Shown: positions 1-10,640 of the stretch, one piece after another
How the letters are laid out: each line of letters opens with the position of its first letter
How positions within the stretch are numbered: position 1 is the first letter of the stretch
Assembly (NCBI GenBank): GCA_038030265.1
Contig: CM075940.1
Coordinates: forward strand, 8,370,001 to 8,434,000
Direction: 5' to 3'
DNA length: 64,000 bases
Source: Corythucha ciliata
Lineage: Eukaryota; Arthropoda; Insecta; Hemiptera; Tingidae
The notes under the pieces: model-generated
Seen by the model: the letters and a program-made list of their open reading frames with translations, nothing else
What the model was told of the DNA's origin: nothing
The model's database searches: none
Program-made: the position numbers and the translations under genes

Positions 1-21
1 TAGGTGTGTTCCATTGTTTTG

Positions 22-110
22 TACTTCCATGTTTCCTACAGGAATGGAAGTATGGTGATCGTGAAAAAAATCGAGTCCGAGCTGACTTATCATTCTCGAT
101 GTACAACCTC
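22..110 (+). repeat. Dispersed repeat, copy 1
   Basis: About 88 bases here match 19773-19860 at roughly 85 percent by eye, including the shared string gtgaaaaaaatcgagtccga. The two copies lie in unrelated surroundings (this one at the window edge, the other inside a family A array), so this is an interspersed repeat and not a local duplication. It reads open in one frame but shows no recognisable protein. Element type unknown. Confidence 0.6.
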
Positions 111-730
111 AGAAAAGTTGAAAAAGTGGTTTTCGGCATGCTGTCGGTCTTTAGTGAAGGAAAAGTGCAGCATTGACAGTTGTTTTCATTTATTATTTTC
201 TGAAATTCCAATGAAATGCTGTTCGTGCTACACTTTTCCTGCAATGGAAAACGCCTAATAGTCCATTAGAATAGTTTGTAGGGCGTGATTTATGGAGGTT
301 CTCAGACTAGTTGTACGGTGAATAAGAGTTTTTTCCTCTCTACTGTTTTACTTACTCTTTGAAAGAGCAGAGACGCTTAATATGTAGTACTATCATGTGA
401 CCAAACAAATCTATTGGTGCTTCCACAATGCTTACCCGTCAGTCGAGACCGTTGGTACTCAAATCGAGAGGGTACAACTCCCGGCTTCGCGTATGCGAGT
501 CCTCGAAGTGGGTGAAAACGTCCTCAGGTACATCAAGTTACCAACGTCATTTTCAAGCTGAAAAATGTTTCAATGACTTATAAGAATCAAGAAACGGAGC
601 AATGTTATCCTGACTTCATCCTTCGCATTCAGAAAGGAAGAGCCAGAAAACAAGAAGAAACATTTTGAAGCGAAAAAGCAGTGCGGAGTTTTATGCCCTG
701 GCCCATCTAATCAATGAACTCAGTTCATAA

Positions 731-950
731 ATTATTACTTGCATTCATAACTATATGAACACGTCCTTTGAAAAGTATGAACAGTTCATTAACGCAAAAT
801 ATTGTTTGATGAGGATTCGTTGTAACAATGAAAGATTCAAACAGACAGTGAACGACTTGGTTCTTCTCGAAGTGACTGTGAATTACGGAATTCAGTTCAA
901 AAGAAGTGCGTCCTACGTGAATGGAGTGTTTGTACTGCCACATTTTCCAG
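731..950 (+). pseudogene. Exon-like piece 1 of an unrecognised gene
   Basis: An open frame runs from just after a TAA at 728 to a splice-like junction cattttccag/gtgaaa, with the exon ending at 950 after one base of a codon. The translated piece has ordinary mixed composition and includes FKQTVNDLVLLEVTVNYGIQ. Splicing 950 to 1061 keeps the frame (g joined to aa gives Glu), and that phase match is the main support for a real gene structure. The start is unknown; the ATG at 755 may be internal. I do not recognise the family. The next exon has a stop, so this is probably a decayed gene or a transposon-derived fragment. It could also be a chance open frame. Confidence 0.35.
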
Positions 951-1060
951 GTGAAATTGAATTTGTGATACTATTTTTCTCTACTTCGTTATATTTCTTA
1001 CCTCGTTCTCTAGCAGTTAATCAAAAATCGTGATGTGTGCATGTGATAAAAATATTACAG

Positions 1061-1247
1061 AACCAGAGGCCGATTATGAGGCAACGAGGCGATCAATATT
1101 ATATGACAATTTGCCCATCGAAGAAATGGAACATTTTATGTGGAAAGCCAGTTCTCAATATAGGCTAAACGATATTCGCCAACTTGATTCAACGGACCAA
1201 ATTCTTGAATGATGGCCCAAATACTCGGTACCATCGGGATATAGAGG
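1061..1247 (+). pseudogene. Exon-like piece 2, with in-frame TGA
   Basis: This piece lies between an acceptor (aatattacag, ending at 1060) and a consensus donor (gtaagt at 1248). The translation is acidic and helix-like, containing YDNLPIEEMEHFMWKASSQY, then LNDIRQLDSTDQILE, then TGA at 1210-1212, then in the same frame a further WPKYSVPSGYR. The open frame continuing past one stop suggests a single nonsense change (CGA to TGA would do it) in a once-coding exon. A 53-base intron-like gap follows, to an acceptor ending at 1300. The sequence after 1300 reads IDLDFG in a frame that does not fit the phase left by this exon, a second sign of decay. Family not recognised; composition recalls short fragments of DNA-transposon proteins, but that is only an impression. 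Confidence 0.35.
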
Positions 1248-1318
1248 GTAAGTGGAATGGCATAAATATTAAGGCAAGTGAATGATGTAATTTTTTGCAG
1301 ATTGATCTCGACTTTGGG

Positions 1319-2963
1319 GTAAGTTTCAAGAACTTGGAAAAAGAACTTCGAAATCCCTCGAATGTCAAGGACAAAAACGTCAAGGCTTCACTTGAAGAAA
1401 TTAGCCCTAAAATGAAACGACTTGTGATGTTGATGTTCCATATTTTTATTATTTTAGTACTGATACTTGTTTTTGTTTGTTTGTTGTTTTTTTAATGATT
1501 GAATAGAATTTTCCTAAAATCTGCGTCTAAGTTTTTAACCCACATCTCATACCCCCCCCCCCCCAACGGATTGGTTCGACTTTTCGACTTGTGGTGTACA
1601 GTGTACATCAAACAACGAAGGAGTTCGTTACCATGATTCATGTATTCATGAAGACATGAACGTAGCTGATGACTAATGAAGCCACTGAAGGCTTCCGACC
1701 TCTATGATTATATAATAATTGAATTTACTCACGTCAAAGTAGTCTTCACATCAGAAGAACCTTGTAGATTGATAGAACCGGACCATGTTGTTCTCGCCTG
1801 CACGCTTTGAACCACTTCGGCGGAGCTGTGTTATTCATAGGCACCGTTATATAGTCTTTCCGGAGTTTTTAAAGTTGTGCAGTTGTGCTCTTGCATTGAG
1901 GCACTAAGAAGTATTTGTACATATTTTATTACGCCTCAAAGCAAATGAATAAAAGTAATAGCAATAGTAAGATAAGATAGGTCTTGGAACAGCGATCGTA
2001 AAGTGACAACTAAGGCAAAAAGAAGGAAATGATAATTTGATAAGAGATACTAAGTATACCTATTCTGCGGAGCCCAGTTTCTGTAAGTTCAGACGGACTA
2101 TTTAATTCCATTTTAATGCGTAAAATTATTTTTAAATAACGAAAGAAAATGAGTGTGAAACTATGAATCTCCATACCAATAACAGTCACTCGAAAAAAGT
2201 TGAACTAAGTGACGTCACAGACACTCAGCCAACCACAAGGCGTTGTGACGAGTGCGAAAATTAATGAATTTTTATGACCAATTTAATAATTATTGGCACG
2301 ATTTTGAGAGCACTTTGTTGCGACAAGTTAATTTTTAGGTTCTACCTAGCCAAAAAAAAAAAAAAAAAAAATTCTCCCTAGAAAATTCCGACCCATGCAA
2401 GTTCCTAATTCGGTGAGATTGGTTTGCTCTCCGGTTGAAATCAGAGAGATTGCCCAGTGGCGCCATTGTTTCCTATTAGTTACGAGCCCTTCCTCACCAT
2501 CACGCAGTCTTTTCCGCGTCGGAGCTCCAACGTGGCGTGCGTGTGTGCTTGGTGCCTAATTTCGTCAGGAAAGTAAAGTATATTTTCGGCACATGATACA
2601 AAAAAATAAAAAACCAAAACAAAGTTATACCTATACAACTATAATTTCATAGTTTATTTTTTAGTTCATTCGATTCTTTTTATGTTACAAACCATTGCAT
2701 AGCATTTGTGAGATAAGTTTTCGAAATTTCTCCCCTATTTCGGCTCTTTGGACTACGTATATCAATATGTAAATGCAAGCTTCTTTTAAGTGATATCCAT
2801 AATGTATAATACTATTCTTAATGAGTACTTTGGGGTTTCTTTACACTTTTTTGTGTGTACCTATTAAGTGTAAATTATATACCGACAGTAAATAAATTTT
2901 TTCTATTTAATTCGTCTGATATTACAGCTATAAACATAGCCGATTTACTCCGGCTACCGTAGA
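1319..2963. other. Non-coding stretch
   Basis: No gene is recognised. The frame open at 1295-1495 continues from exon-like piece 2 and then runs into a low-complexity hydrophobic tail. A C-run of about 13 sits at 1551-1564, a CRE-like palindrome tgacgtca at 2211-2218, and a run of 20 A at 2352-2371. The rest is AT-rich unique-looking sequence. Confidence 0.5.
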
Positions 2964-3225
2964 CTCATTTCATACAAACTGTTGTACACCAGGTGAGAAT
3001 TTTGCTCCTCAGGTTTGGAATAACAGGAGTTACAATAGGTCTGTTACAGCAAAGTGTTTGGAGCTGAGTTCTATAGACCCACCAATAAAATGTGATCAAT
3101 TTGAACTTTATTGGCTGGTCCTATGGAAACTCTGCTCCGAACAAGTTTCAAACACAGACTTCTTGTGACTCCTAACCGGAGGAGCAAAATTGTCACCGGA
3201 TGTACTACAGTTCATATGAAATGAG
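2964..3225. mobile_element. Fold-back (MITE-like) element, about 262 bp
   Basis: This is a long imperfect palindrome. The left arm starts ctcatttcata (2964) and the right arm ends tatgaaatgag (3225). Further in, attttgctcctc pairs with gaggagcaaaat, and accaataaa (3081-3089) pairs with tttattggc near 3107-3115. The loop of about 20 bases is centred near 3097. Arms of about 120 bases pair over nearly their whole length with scattered mismatches, which is the structure of a non-autonomous fold-back transposon. No coding capacity. Exact ends and target duplication are not clear. Confidence 0.75.
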
Positions 3226-3301
3226 TTTCCGGTGAAAAGCAACTGTATTGTTATTGACAAGTCACCGTAGAGTTAATACATTATTCTCCGGTTGGATGGA
3301 C

Positions 3302-3424
3302 AACCGGAGATGCATTGCACAACTAACCGGAGATGCTTTGCTGAACTAACCGGAGATGCTTTGCTGAACTAACCGGACGTGCATTGTATAACTAATCGGA
3401 GATTCATTGTGCAACTAACCGGCA
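3302..3424 (+). repeat. 23-bp minisatellite, about 5.3 units
   Basis: Units begin with aaccgg (one with aatcgg) at 3302, 3325, 3348, 3371, 3394 and 3417, an exact 23-base spacing. The unit is close to aaccggagatgctttgctga plus act. Units 2 and 3 are identical and the outer ones are diverged. The array lies about 75 bases downstream of the fold-back element, which also contains the word aaccggagg. Confidence 0.9.
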
Positions 3425-6413
3425 ATTTTTATTTAAATTATCCGGTTGTATTAATAAATCTCCGGTTGAATCGATCCAAGCGGAGAAAAAATCGAATTCT
3501 AACCGGTTTTTTAGCCATATTTTCTTAGAGTGTTTTTGTTCCGTCGTTGTATTGGAAATAATGAAATTAAAACTCTCCGTTGTCCATTAAACCTTTCCGA
3601 CGCTTGAAGACAGTCTGTAAATGTTGAGTGTCCTCTTGAGCTGCAGCAGTCCATCCGTTGTGAGAACTGCTCAGTCTCCCTTCCAGGAACGAATTCCCCT
3701 TTTGGCCGTGAAATAAACTTAACCGCCGACCACGCGACGGAGCCTCTCGCTTCAAACGAAATATCCGAGTGTTCCTTCTATCTCACTATCAGATCTATGC
3801 GATTAGCAGATAAGTTTTCACCCCCCTCCGCCACTATAACTTAGTCCTTCCCAGAATTAGTAACAAGGTTGCAAACACCATGGTGAAAACCTGAAGTCTT
3901 GAATCAAAGTTGGAATTTCACGCAGAATTCCCCAAGGTATGGGAGATCATTAGAAAGTACATTTAATACACAAATTCCTCAAGAAACTTCTTCCTCACTA
4001 TTGTCCCCGCCCCCTCCCACCCAATCCCCTTTTCGCACCAAAATTCACTTGACTGCATCCAGTAGCCAGTCGCCGCCGACTTATGTTCAATTCCAAGCTT
4101 CGCTTCTGTCCCCTTTAAGCCATTTCGCCCTCCGTAGGACAAAACTCGTTTGAAACAATTGCCTTTGGAAATGAAAACTTCACTTCTTTAGAACGAATAA
4201 AAAAGTACAAAGCGAATGTCGAGCATGAATAAAAGCAAAACGAAATATTCTCTTGGGAGACAAAAAAAAAAAAAAAAAATGATGGAATGAGGCAGTGATG
4301 GACAGCGTGGAAACGAGGGGGGGGGGAGTTGAGCGAAAGAGAAAGAGAAATAAAAAAAGATTTCGATGTTCGGGAACAATGCAAAGATTGATCGGAAGCC
4401 GTCAGCTTTAAGCGAGATTTATTTTGCTTAATTTATTTACACTAGGCATCCGTTTCAGACAAGGATTGCTTTCCATCTAAATAAAAACGCTAAAAATAAA
4501 AGTTGACTTCCTTATTTTCAACTTCCATGCACTCGGGCCTAAACAGTTTCTATTTAGTCCTTGAATTTGAAAATTGTTCGACGCTGAAGAATGTCTTTTT
4601 TTTTTCTAATTGAAATAAAATGCAAATCACTACAGGTAGCGAAGAAGGGAAACAATTATGTATGCCGAGTGCGTATATTCATTCTACGTATAATTTAAAA
4701 AGAAAATCGCTTACTCGGTGGCGTGGATTAAACATATTTCAAACAGAGGCTTTTAAAAAGTAGATTTCAGTTAGAATAAATCAAGGAAGACGAGTGTAGT
4801 TTTGCTTTGTTTTTAAAACTGATGTCCCTCCTCAGTGTCGCCGTTGTCATAAAAAGACGGGAAAGGTGTTTCCCCCGAAAAAAAAAAAAATCTAAATTTG
4901 GGCTCCGTGTCACATCTATCATTTGGAAAAGGAGCGTAAAATGCCACGAGTTTGGTCCTAGTCGTTAGTTCTTCCGCTTCCAAAAGAAAAACACAGCTGT
5001 TGAGTGTTAAGCATTACAAGAGCCATTAATATCTTGGGTTCGGGTAGCGAAGGGTGAATTTCTGGACAAGGCTTGTTTATGAGTTGGAAGTCGGCGAGTT
5101 CGTTTCACCATTCAAGCGTAATTGACACTTTCCAGATTGAATGGAGGAGATAAAGGGCCGTTGATTAAATTATTTTTTCGTTGACATATTGTTGAAAAGT
5201 GACGAAAGTGTTTTCATGTTATTAATTAAATCTTGTTAATTCTGGTTACGCGGAGCATTGTACTCGTTGCGTATGTAAATGAATTTCTCCAATGCAAATG
5301 AATTACAGTGAATTTCTATAAAACAATTTTCCAGGATGTTGACGAGGCAGCCTGTTTTTTGTTTTTTGTTGCTGAGCCGACGACGGCCGGTAGGATGACA
5401 TTGGGATGCCAGTGGGAAAAAGGAGTCTTCAGCAACTTAATTTGTTTCAAGAAAATTCAAATCAGTGGAATACTTTGAAGCGATTAGCATTTTTAGCATA
5501 CAGAACACCTTTTTCATGTACTCGCAATTCAAACGACATTTTTTGTATTGATTCGGGGAACGACCACCGATTTTGTTTGCATTAATTAGTGCTACATTCA
5601 AATTTGTCAGTCGGATTCCAGAATGTCGAAAAACCTCTTGGTACGCCAAAATGTCAAAGGGTTTTCCACCAATGTGTATAGCTTAACAAACTTCGAATAT
5701 TGGAAAACGATTTTCAAAAGTTTTGTTGTTTTTTGAAAGCTTTTGGTGTTTGTAGTGAGGAGGGGGAGGGAATTGGTTCGTCTCTCCTACTTCCCTTGAC
5801 TGGCCTAATAGTGGACATTATCCCCACTACGTTCTTTTGATTTATTGTGAAACTCAGTCGTTTTTAATTAAAGTAGCCATCAATTTGTATGATAATTTCT
5901 CCTGAAATTAATACGTGTCAAATTCGTTTAAAAGCAATAATTATGCATAACACATTAGTTTGTTTTTTTTTAATGCACTCATAACATCGGAATAGCCTCT
6001 TCCCGATTTGGCATCGTGTGGTGTTCAGCGTTAAAATTGTTAGTGGAAGCTCTTAACATTACGTTCTTTGCACAAAGAATGAATGATGGTTGATTTTTCG
6101 GGCAATTTTTCAAATGTTTCGTTTTGAGCCGGACGTGCAGGATTACGAGTCCGCACTCAAAGAGTCCGTGGGGGGGGGGGGAGTGATTGCTTCGCGTTGT
6201 CGTTGTTTCGGCCTATTTTCTCGCGGCTCCAGAGCGCGGGCCAGCAAGGTCAATGCTTTCGATTGCGCCGCCGATGTACGTGGGAAAATTCGGGGGCCCC
6301 TGAAACCTTGCCAAAACACTCACAAAAAAGAGCGTAATATTGGGAGGAGTAATATTGGTGGCTTACTGCTTGTACCAGGATCTAATTGTTATATTATACA
6401 CAGAAGTACAGAA
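3425..6413. other. Non-coding stretch
   Basis: No gene is recognised on either strand. Open frames here, such as 4115-4384 on the minus strand, are low complexity: they run through an A18 tract (4262-4279) and a G-run (near 4317-4327). A G-run of about 11 is at 6172-6182. Nothing else stands out. Confidence 0.5.
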
Positions 6414-6505
6414 CGCGAACTGGTCCGCTCACGGAAAAACCATGGCGACAGGGTATACCTCACTCACGTTGTCATGGTTTTTTCGCCTGCGGGCCAGTCC
6501 ATGCG
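6414..6505. repeat. Short inverted repeat (hairpin)
   Basis: The arm at 6414-6449, which includes ggaaaaaccatggcgac, pairs with 6469-6505, which includes gttgtcatggttttttcg. The loop is about 19 bases and the arms are roughly 80 percent complementary. One arm also resembles the right arm of the fold-back at 14417-14696 (ggaaaaaccaaggcaacggg), so the two may belong to one element family. No coding role is supported, although a long open frame (6090-6752) crosses it. Confidence 0.55.
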
Positions 6506-9500
6506 GCAGTTTGCGTTCGCGAGGCCTTTGATCTTCCTCAATCAGGCCGGAAGGAACTCGAGTATATCTTGGAGTTCCCACCAATGGGTGCCAAATGTGG
6601 CCACCACGCTCACTATTCAGGCCGGTCGTCGTAACTGCGTGAGACAAACGATCGTCTATGCCTTTACTCGATTCCAAGCGTTCCACTGGGTCAAAGTCCC
6701 AACGTGGGGCCAGCGCTTTCAACCTGGAGGTTTTTGTGTGGACAATTTTTAGCTTGTAAGACTTGAAAGCACTCTAAATCCGTTGGTGGTTTAAAGCCTT
6801 CAAAGCTTGAAGGACTTACGCAATTCGCAGCGAGAAATCAGTAGAATCAATATAATTTTGTGTCATGGAGCGTCCAACGGCGCTGGAATCCTTTTGTCTC
6901 ATGTAACAATTAAATCTTCTTCTTCTTTCCCCTCATCAACTCCCTTACAATTTACTAGCTCTTTCCTTTTTTTTCTTCACTCAATCACGTATACACAGAT
7001 ACTATTAAAAGACTTTCTTTACACAATAGAGTCGAGAACCTCTTCAAACATTTTAAGTTTCGAGCCGCAAGGAGAACCTTCACAGACTTTTTTTTTCAAG
7101 TGGGGGGCCTACAATGTCCTTTGTTTGATGTCCTCCATTTCCCTCCCCTTGCAAACTTTTTTTATGTTTAAATACATATTACAAAAAAACTTGATAAAAA
7201 CTTTGTTGAAGGGTGCTTGAATGAAAAATTTTCAATGGTCGGTTGATTTTTTAAGAGCAGGTTGTGAAGGTACCGCTTTTAGCTGAACTGCTTAAATGTT
7301 GGACGTATTTTATTGAAAAAAGAAGAAGAGAATTTTGTTAAATTGATAGTGAAATTCAGCGAGCACAGATGATTGAGGGGGTTGTGGTATTCGTATAGTT
7401 CCCGAGCGACTTAACCTTGCAGGGAATGAAAAATGCAGTGGCCCTTCCCCCTTCTGGCCTGGATGATGAACTTCGTCTCTTAGACGAATGAAAGGGTTAA
7501 AATTTTCACACAAAAAATGCGTCCCGTGAGGCCGTATGATGCCCTTTCTTTGCCTCTCAACTCGTTGAAGAGTAAAATAGCGGCGAATTTACATTGAAGA
7601 AACGGTCGTTTCCTCGACCCTCATCGCCTCCTATTCGGAATAGACTTGAGTGCACTGGGAATTCGGAATTCTTCCTTATGGGCGCATGTGTGAAAGGTTA
7701 GTAAGCTAATGGACTTCCCTGCATCTCCGACAAAGGAATCAGGTTGTCCCTCTCATAAAAAACCCGTATTTTAACTTGAAGAACCTTACAGGTTTGGTAT
7801 TCGAGAAAAGTCATCCAAAAATTCTAATTGATTAAAAGCACTTACAAGTTGGGAAAAGGAAGGAATTTGGGGGATCGTTGGACATTGGCAATGACGGACG
7901 TGTATAAAGGTCAGGTTCGAACCGGCAACGCCGCTCTTGCCCAGGTTCGTTTACCTCTTGTTCGTCTTCCACATCTGTTTTTTATCTTTTTCTTCCCCCT
8001 TGCATGCCTATCCCAATCAGTTTGTCTTAAAAAAAAAAAATCCCATATTTTTCGTATAGAAATTGATTACCTATCGCCATTAGATAATACTCGCCTCTCT
8101 CTTCGACCCTTTCACGCGAAGTCGGGGAGTTCATGAATAGTTCAGTCTTGAGACCTTGATGGCATCACGACGTCGAGAGGGTTTCATTATAAAATAAATT
8201 CATAGTAATACTGTACAGAGTGCCTAAAGATGAATATTACCAAAATTATGCTTATAAAAGGTTTTTTTTAGCGCTAAAATACCCCTCCCTTTGTTCTTTT
8301 AATTTTAGGGACTGAAAAAAGCTTAGTTTTTTTAATATGATGCATTAATTAAAAGTTTACTTTCCTTCTTTGGCTAATCAATCTAACTTTTCTCAAATTG
8401 CAAGCGCGATAGACGCCAGTGAACCGTAAAATCACATTTTTTTATTTTTAAAGAAGATTATTTTATGAAAAGAAGAAAGGGAGGAAATGGTTGATCAAAG
8501 TTTCTTCAAGTAATGCTCCGAAGAAGGTGAAGTGGCCATCAACTTGACAGTCAAACTTGCGAGTTTGACGCGGAAAATTGATAATCGAGGAATGAGGCTG
8601 CTGCCCCCCCAATGGAGGCTCTAAAAAAACCTGCCAAGTCCACTATATTGCACGCCGCCGACGGCCGTGGGCACAAGGTGACTAATAGGCGGTGGTCTGC
8701 TCGTGCTTCTCGCTTTGGCTCATAAACGGATGGCTCATATCTCAAGCGGTTTATATAATCGTTCTAGAATGGAGTTTTGCTTTATGAGCCTTTTAAGAAA
8801 TAAACCCTTTCTTGACACAATATACCCAGACGCGCTCTCTCTCACCCTTTAAAGAGTAATCATATTACCGAGTGAAATACTGTACCTCGTAAAAAAGGCT
8901 GACTGTTTAAACCCGTGGAGGAGTCTTAGAATTGCATTTTTTTGATGCATGCACGTATTATAATCAGAAAAAGGGCAGACTTTACACACAATGTCTTACG
9001 AAGCAACTTTTTGTGTTGAGTCAAAAGCAGCACTTCGCGGTGAAAAAACTTGCCTGCTTTTCACAATGATGTGAATTGTAGCTATATATTCCTCTTCACA
9101 ACTCCGTCAAGTTTCGTGAGTTGTGCTCTGTCTCGGTTGTATTAAGGCTAACTACCTAAAAATCTAAATTGTAAAATACATCCTCCCCTTATTCCAAACC
9201 CAACTTTTGTGTATAATCCCCCGTTTCTCTACCTTTCCCCTTTTCAATATTAGCTTAGCAGTGGCTTCCTAACACACTTCAAATATAGTCAGAACACTAC
9301 CCTTGCCGGTCTTTCCAACTTTTAAGGTATTCCTAAAATTTTGCAGCATATGAATAATTTCAAGGAAACAAAGGAGATGTGGAAAAAAGGGTTTTGCTAT
9401 TCAAACACTCTTCAAGTATTGTTTTTTAACTTTTACGTAGGGCCATCGAACACCATTTTCTTCTCTCATACCTGCCCAGTGGGTGCTTCCCATTTTTAGC

Positions 9501-9839
9501 TCCGTGATAATTTGCCTATCTCACTCTGACGCTTTTATCCCTCTGAAGGCCTTCGAGCTTAAGCTTACTAGATTCCCTTAACGCGTATTTGTTTATTAAG
9601 GATGCGTCGGGGCCCCATTTTTCAATTACCCGTTCTGTCAGTAAACGTATATGGGGCTGGAGTCTAGACAGGTGCGTGTTCATTTGCATAAAATGTCCCA
9701 TTAGTCACTTTAAAACGAAATCCTGATTTCGTTTCAAAATACGAAAAACGTTTTAAACGTAATATAAGCTTAGTTAATGTTAGCGGTTTCAGAGTAGGCG
9801 GCAGTGTCTTCTAATCTATCGTCTACCTTGATCACGTTT
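6506..9839. other. Non-coding stretch
   Basis: No gene is supported. The open frame 6807-7220 is pyrimidine-rich, low complexity and unlike any family I know. AT-rich sequence with many short homopolymers. A run of 11 A lies near 8030-8040. Confidence 0.45.
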
Positions 9840-10640
9840 AGAAGAGTAGCATGCCCATTAGCGCGATTTCAAAATTTTAGCTGCGGTTAGCGATTTTTCT
9901 CACTCATAGGCATAGGTGCAATTACCACTTTTCTTCAATTTTGGTCAGCAAGTTGTTTCTAGAAACCGCGAATTAACGCTTTTTATGTGTCAGCAACGAA
10001 TAAGCGTTTCTTCCCTCCCCTCACCATTTTTTTTTATATAATTAGCGATTTTCTCAACTATTAGCCGAGGGCTTGCTCATTAAAGTGATTTCTCAATTTT
10101 AGTCGCCTGAGGACCTCAGAAACTGGGGATTAGCGTTGTTTTCTTATTTTAGCCGCGAAGTTACCTTGTGATACGTACAATTTTTCTCTCAATTTTAGCG
10201 GCAAATGAGCGCTTTCAATAGTGTTTGCCGCGAATTAACTAATTTTTATCAATTTAGCAGCGTATTAGCGTAATTGTTTCTGAATTTAGAGCTGACTTGC
10301 CCCTAGAACAGCACATTACCGAATTTTCTCATTTTTAGCCGCGTAAAGCCCCCCGTGAAACGTGAATTAGCGTTTTTTCTTAATTTTAGTCACAACCGAG
10401 TGTTTTTATAAATTATAGCCGTGAATTTAGGGATTTTTCTGATCTTCCAGCGCACAGACTTGTCCTTAGATCATCCCATTATGGCGCGATTTCTCAACGT
10501 CAACCATTTCGAATGACCTATATGTAGAAACTGCGGGTATTAGCGTGCTTTGCTAATTTTGGCTGCGTAGAACAGCGAAGCTGCCATCAGTTTTTAAGAA
10601 ATTCTCAATTTTAGCTGGCAATTAACAGTTCCATCTTTTG
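9840..10640 (+). repeat. Degenerate array, family A
   Basis: Repeated words such as gcgaatta, ttagcg, tttctcaattttagc and gccgcg recur about every 30 bases, with insertions and point changes between them. Same consensus and orientation as 19560-21840, 45840-46140, 53330-54060 and 59480-61030. Individual units are too diverged for every boundary to be assigned by eye. Confidence 0.7.

Noticed and set aside
6090..6752. 220-residue open frame as a gene
   Set aside because: Runs through a G-run and a hairpin, is overlapped by other open frames on both strands, and has no recognisable domain.
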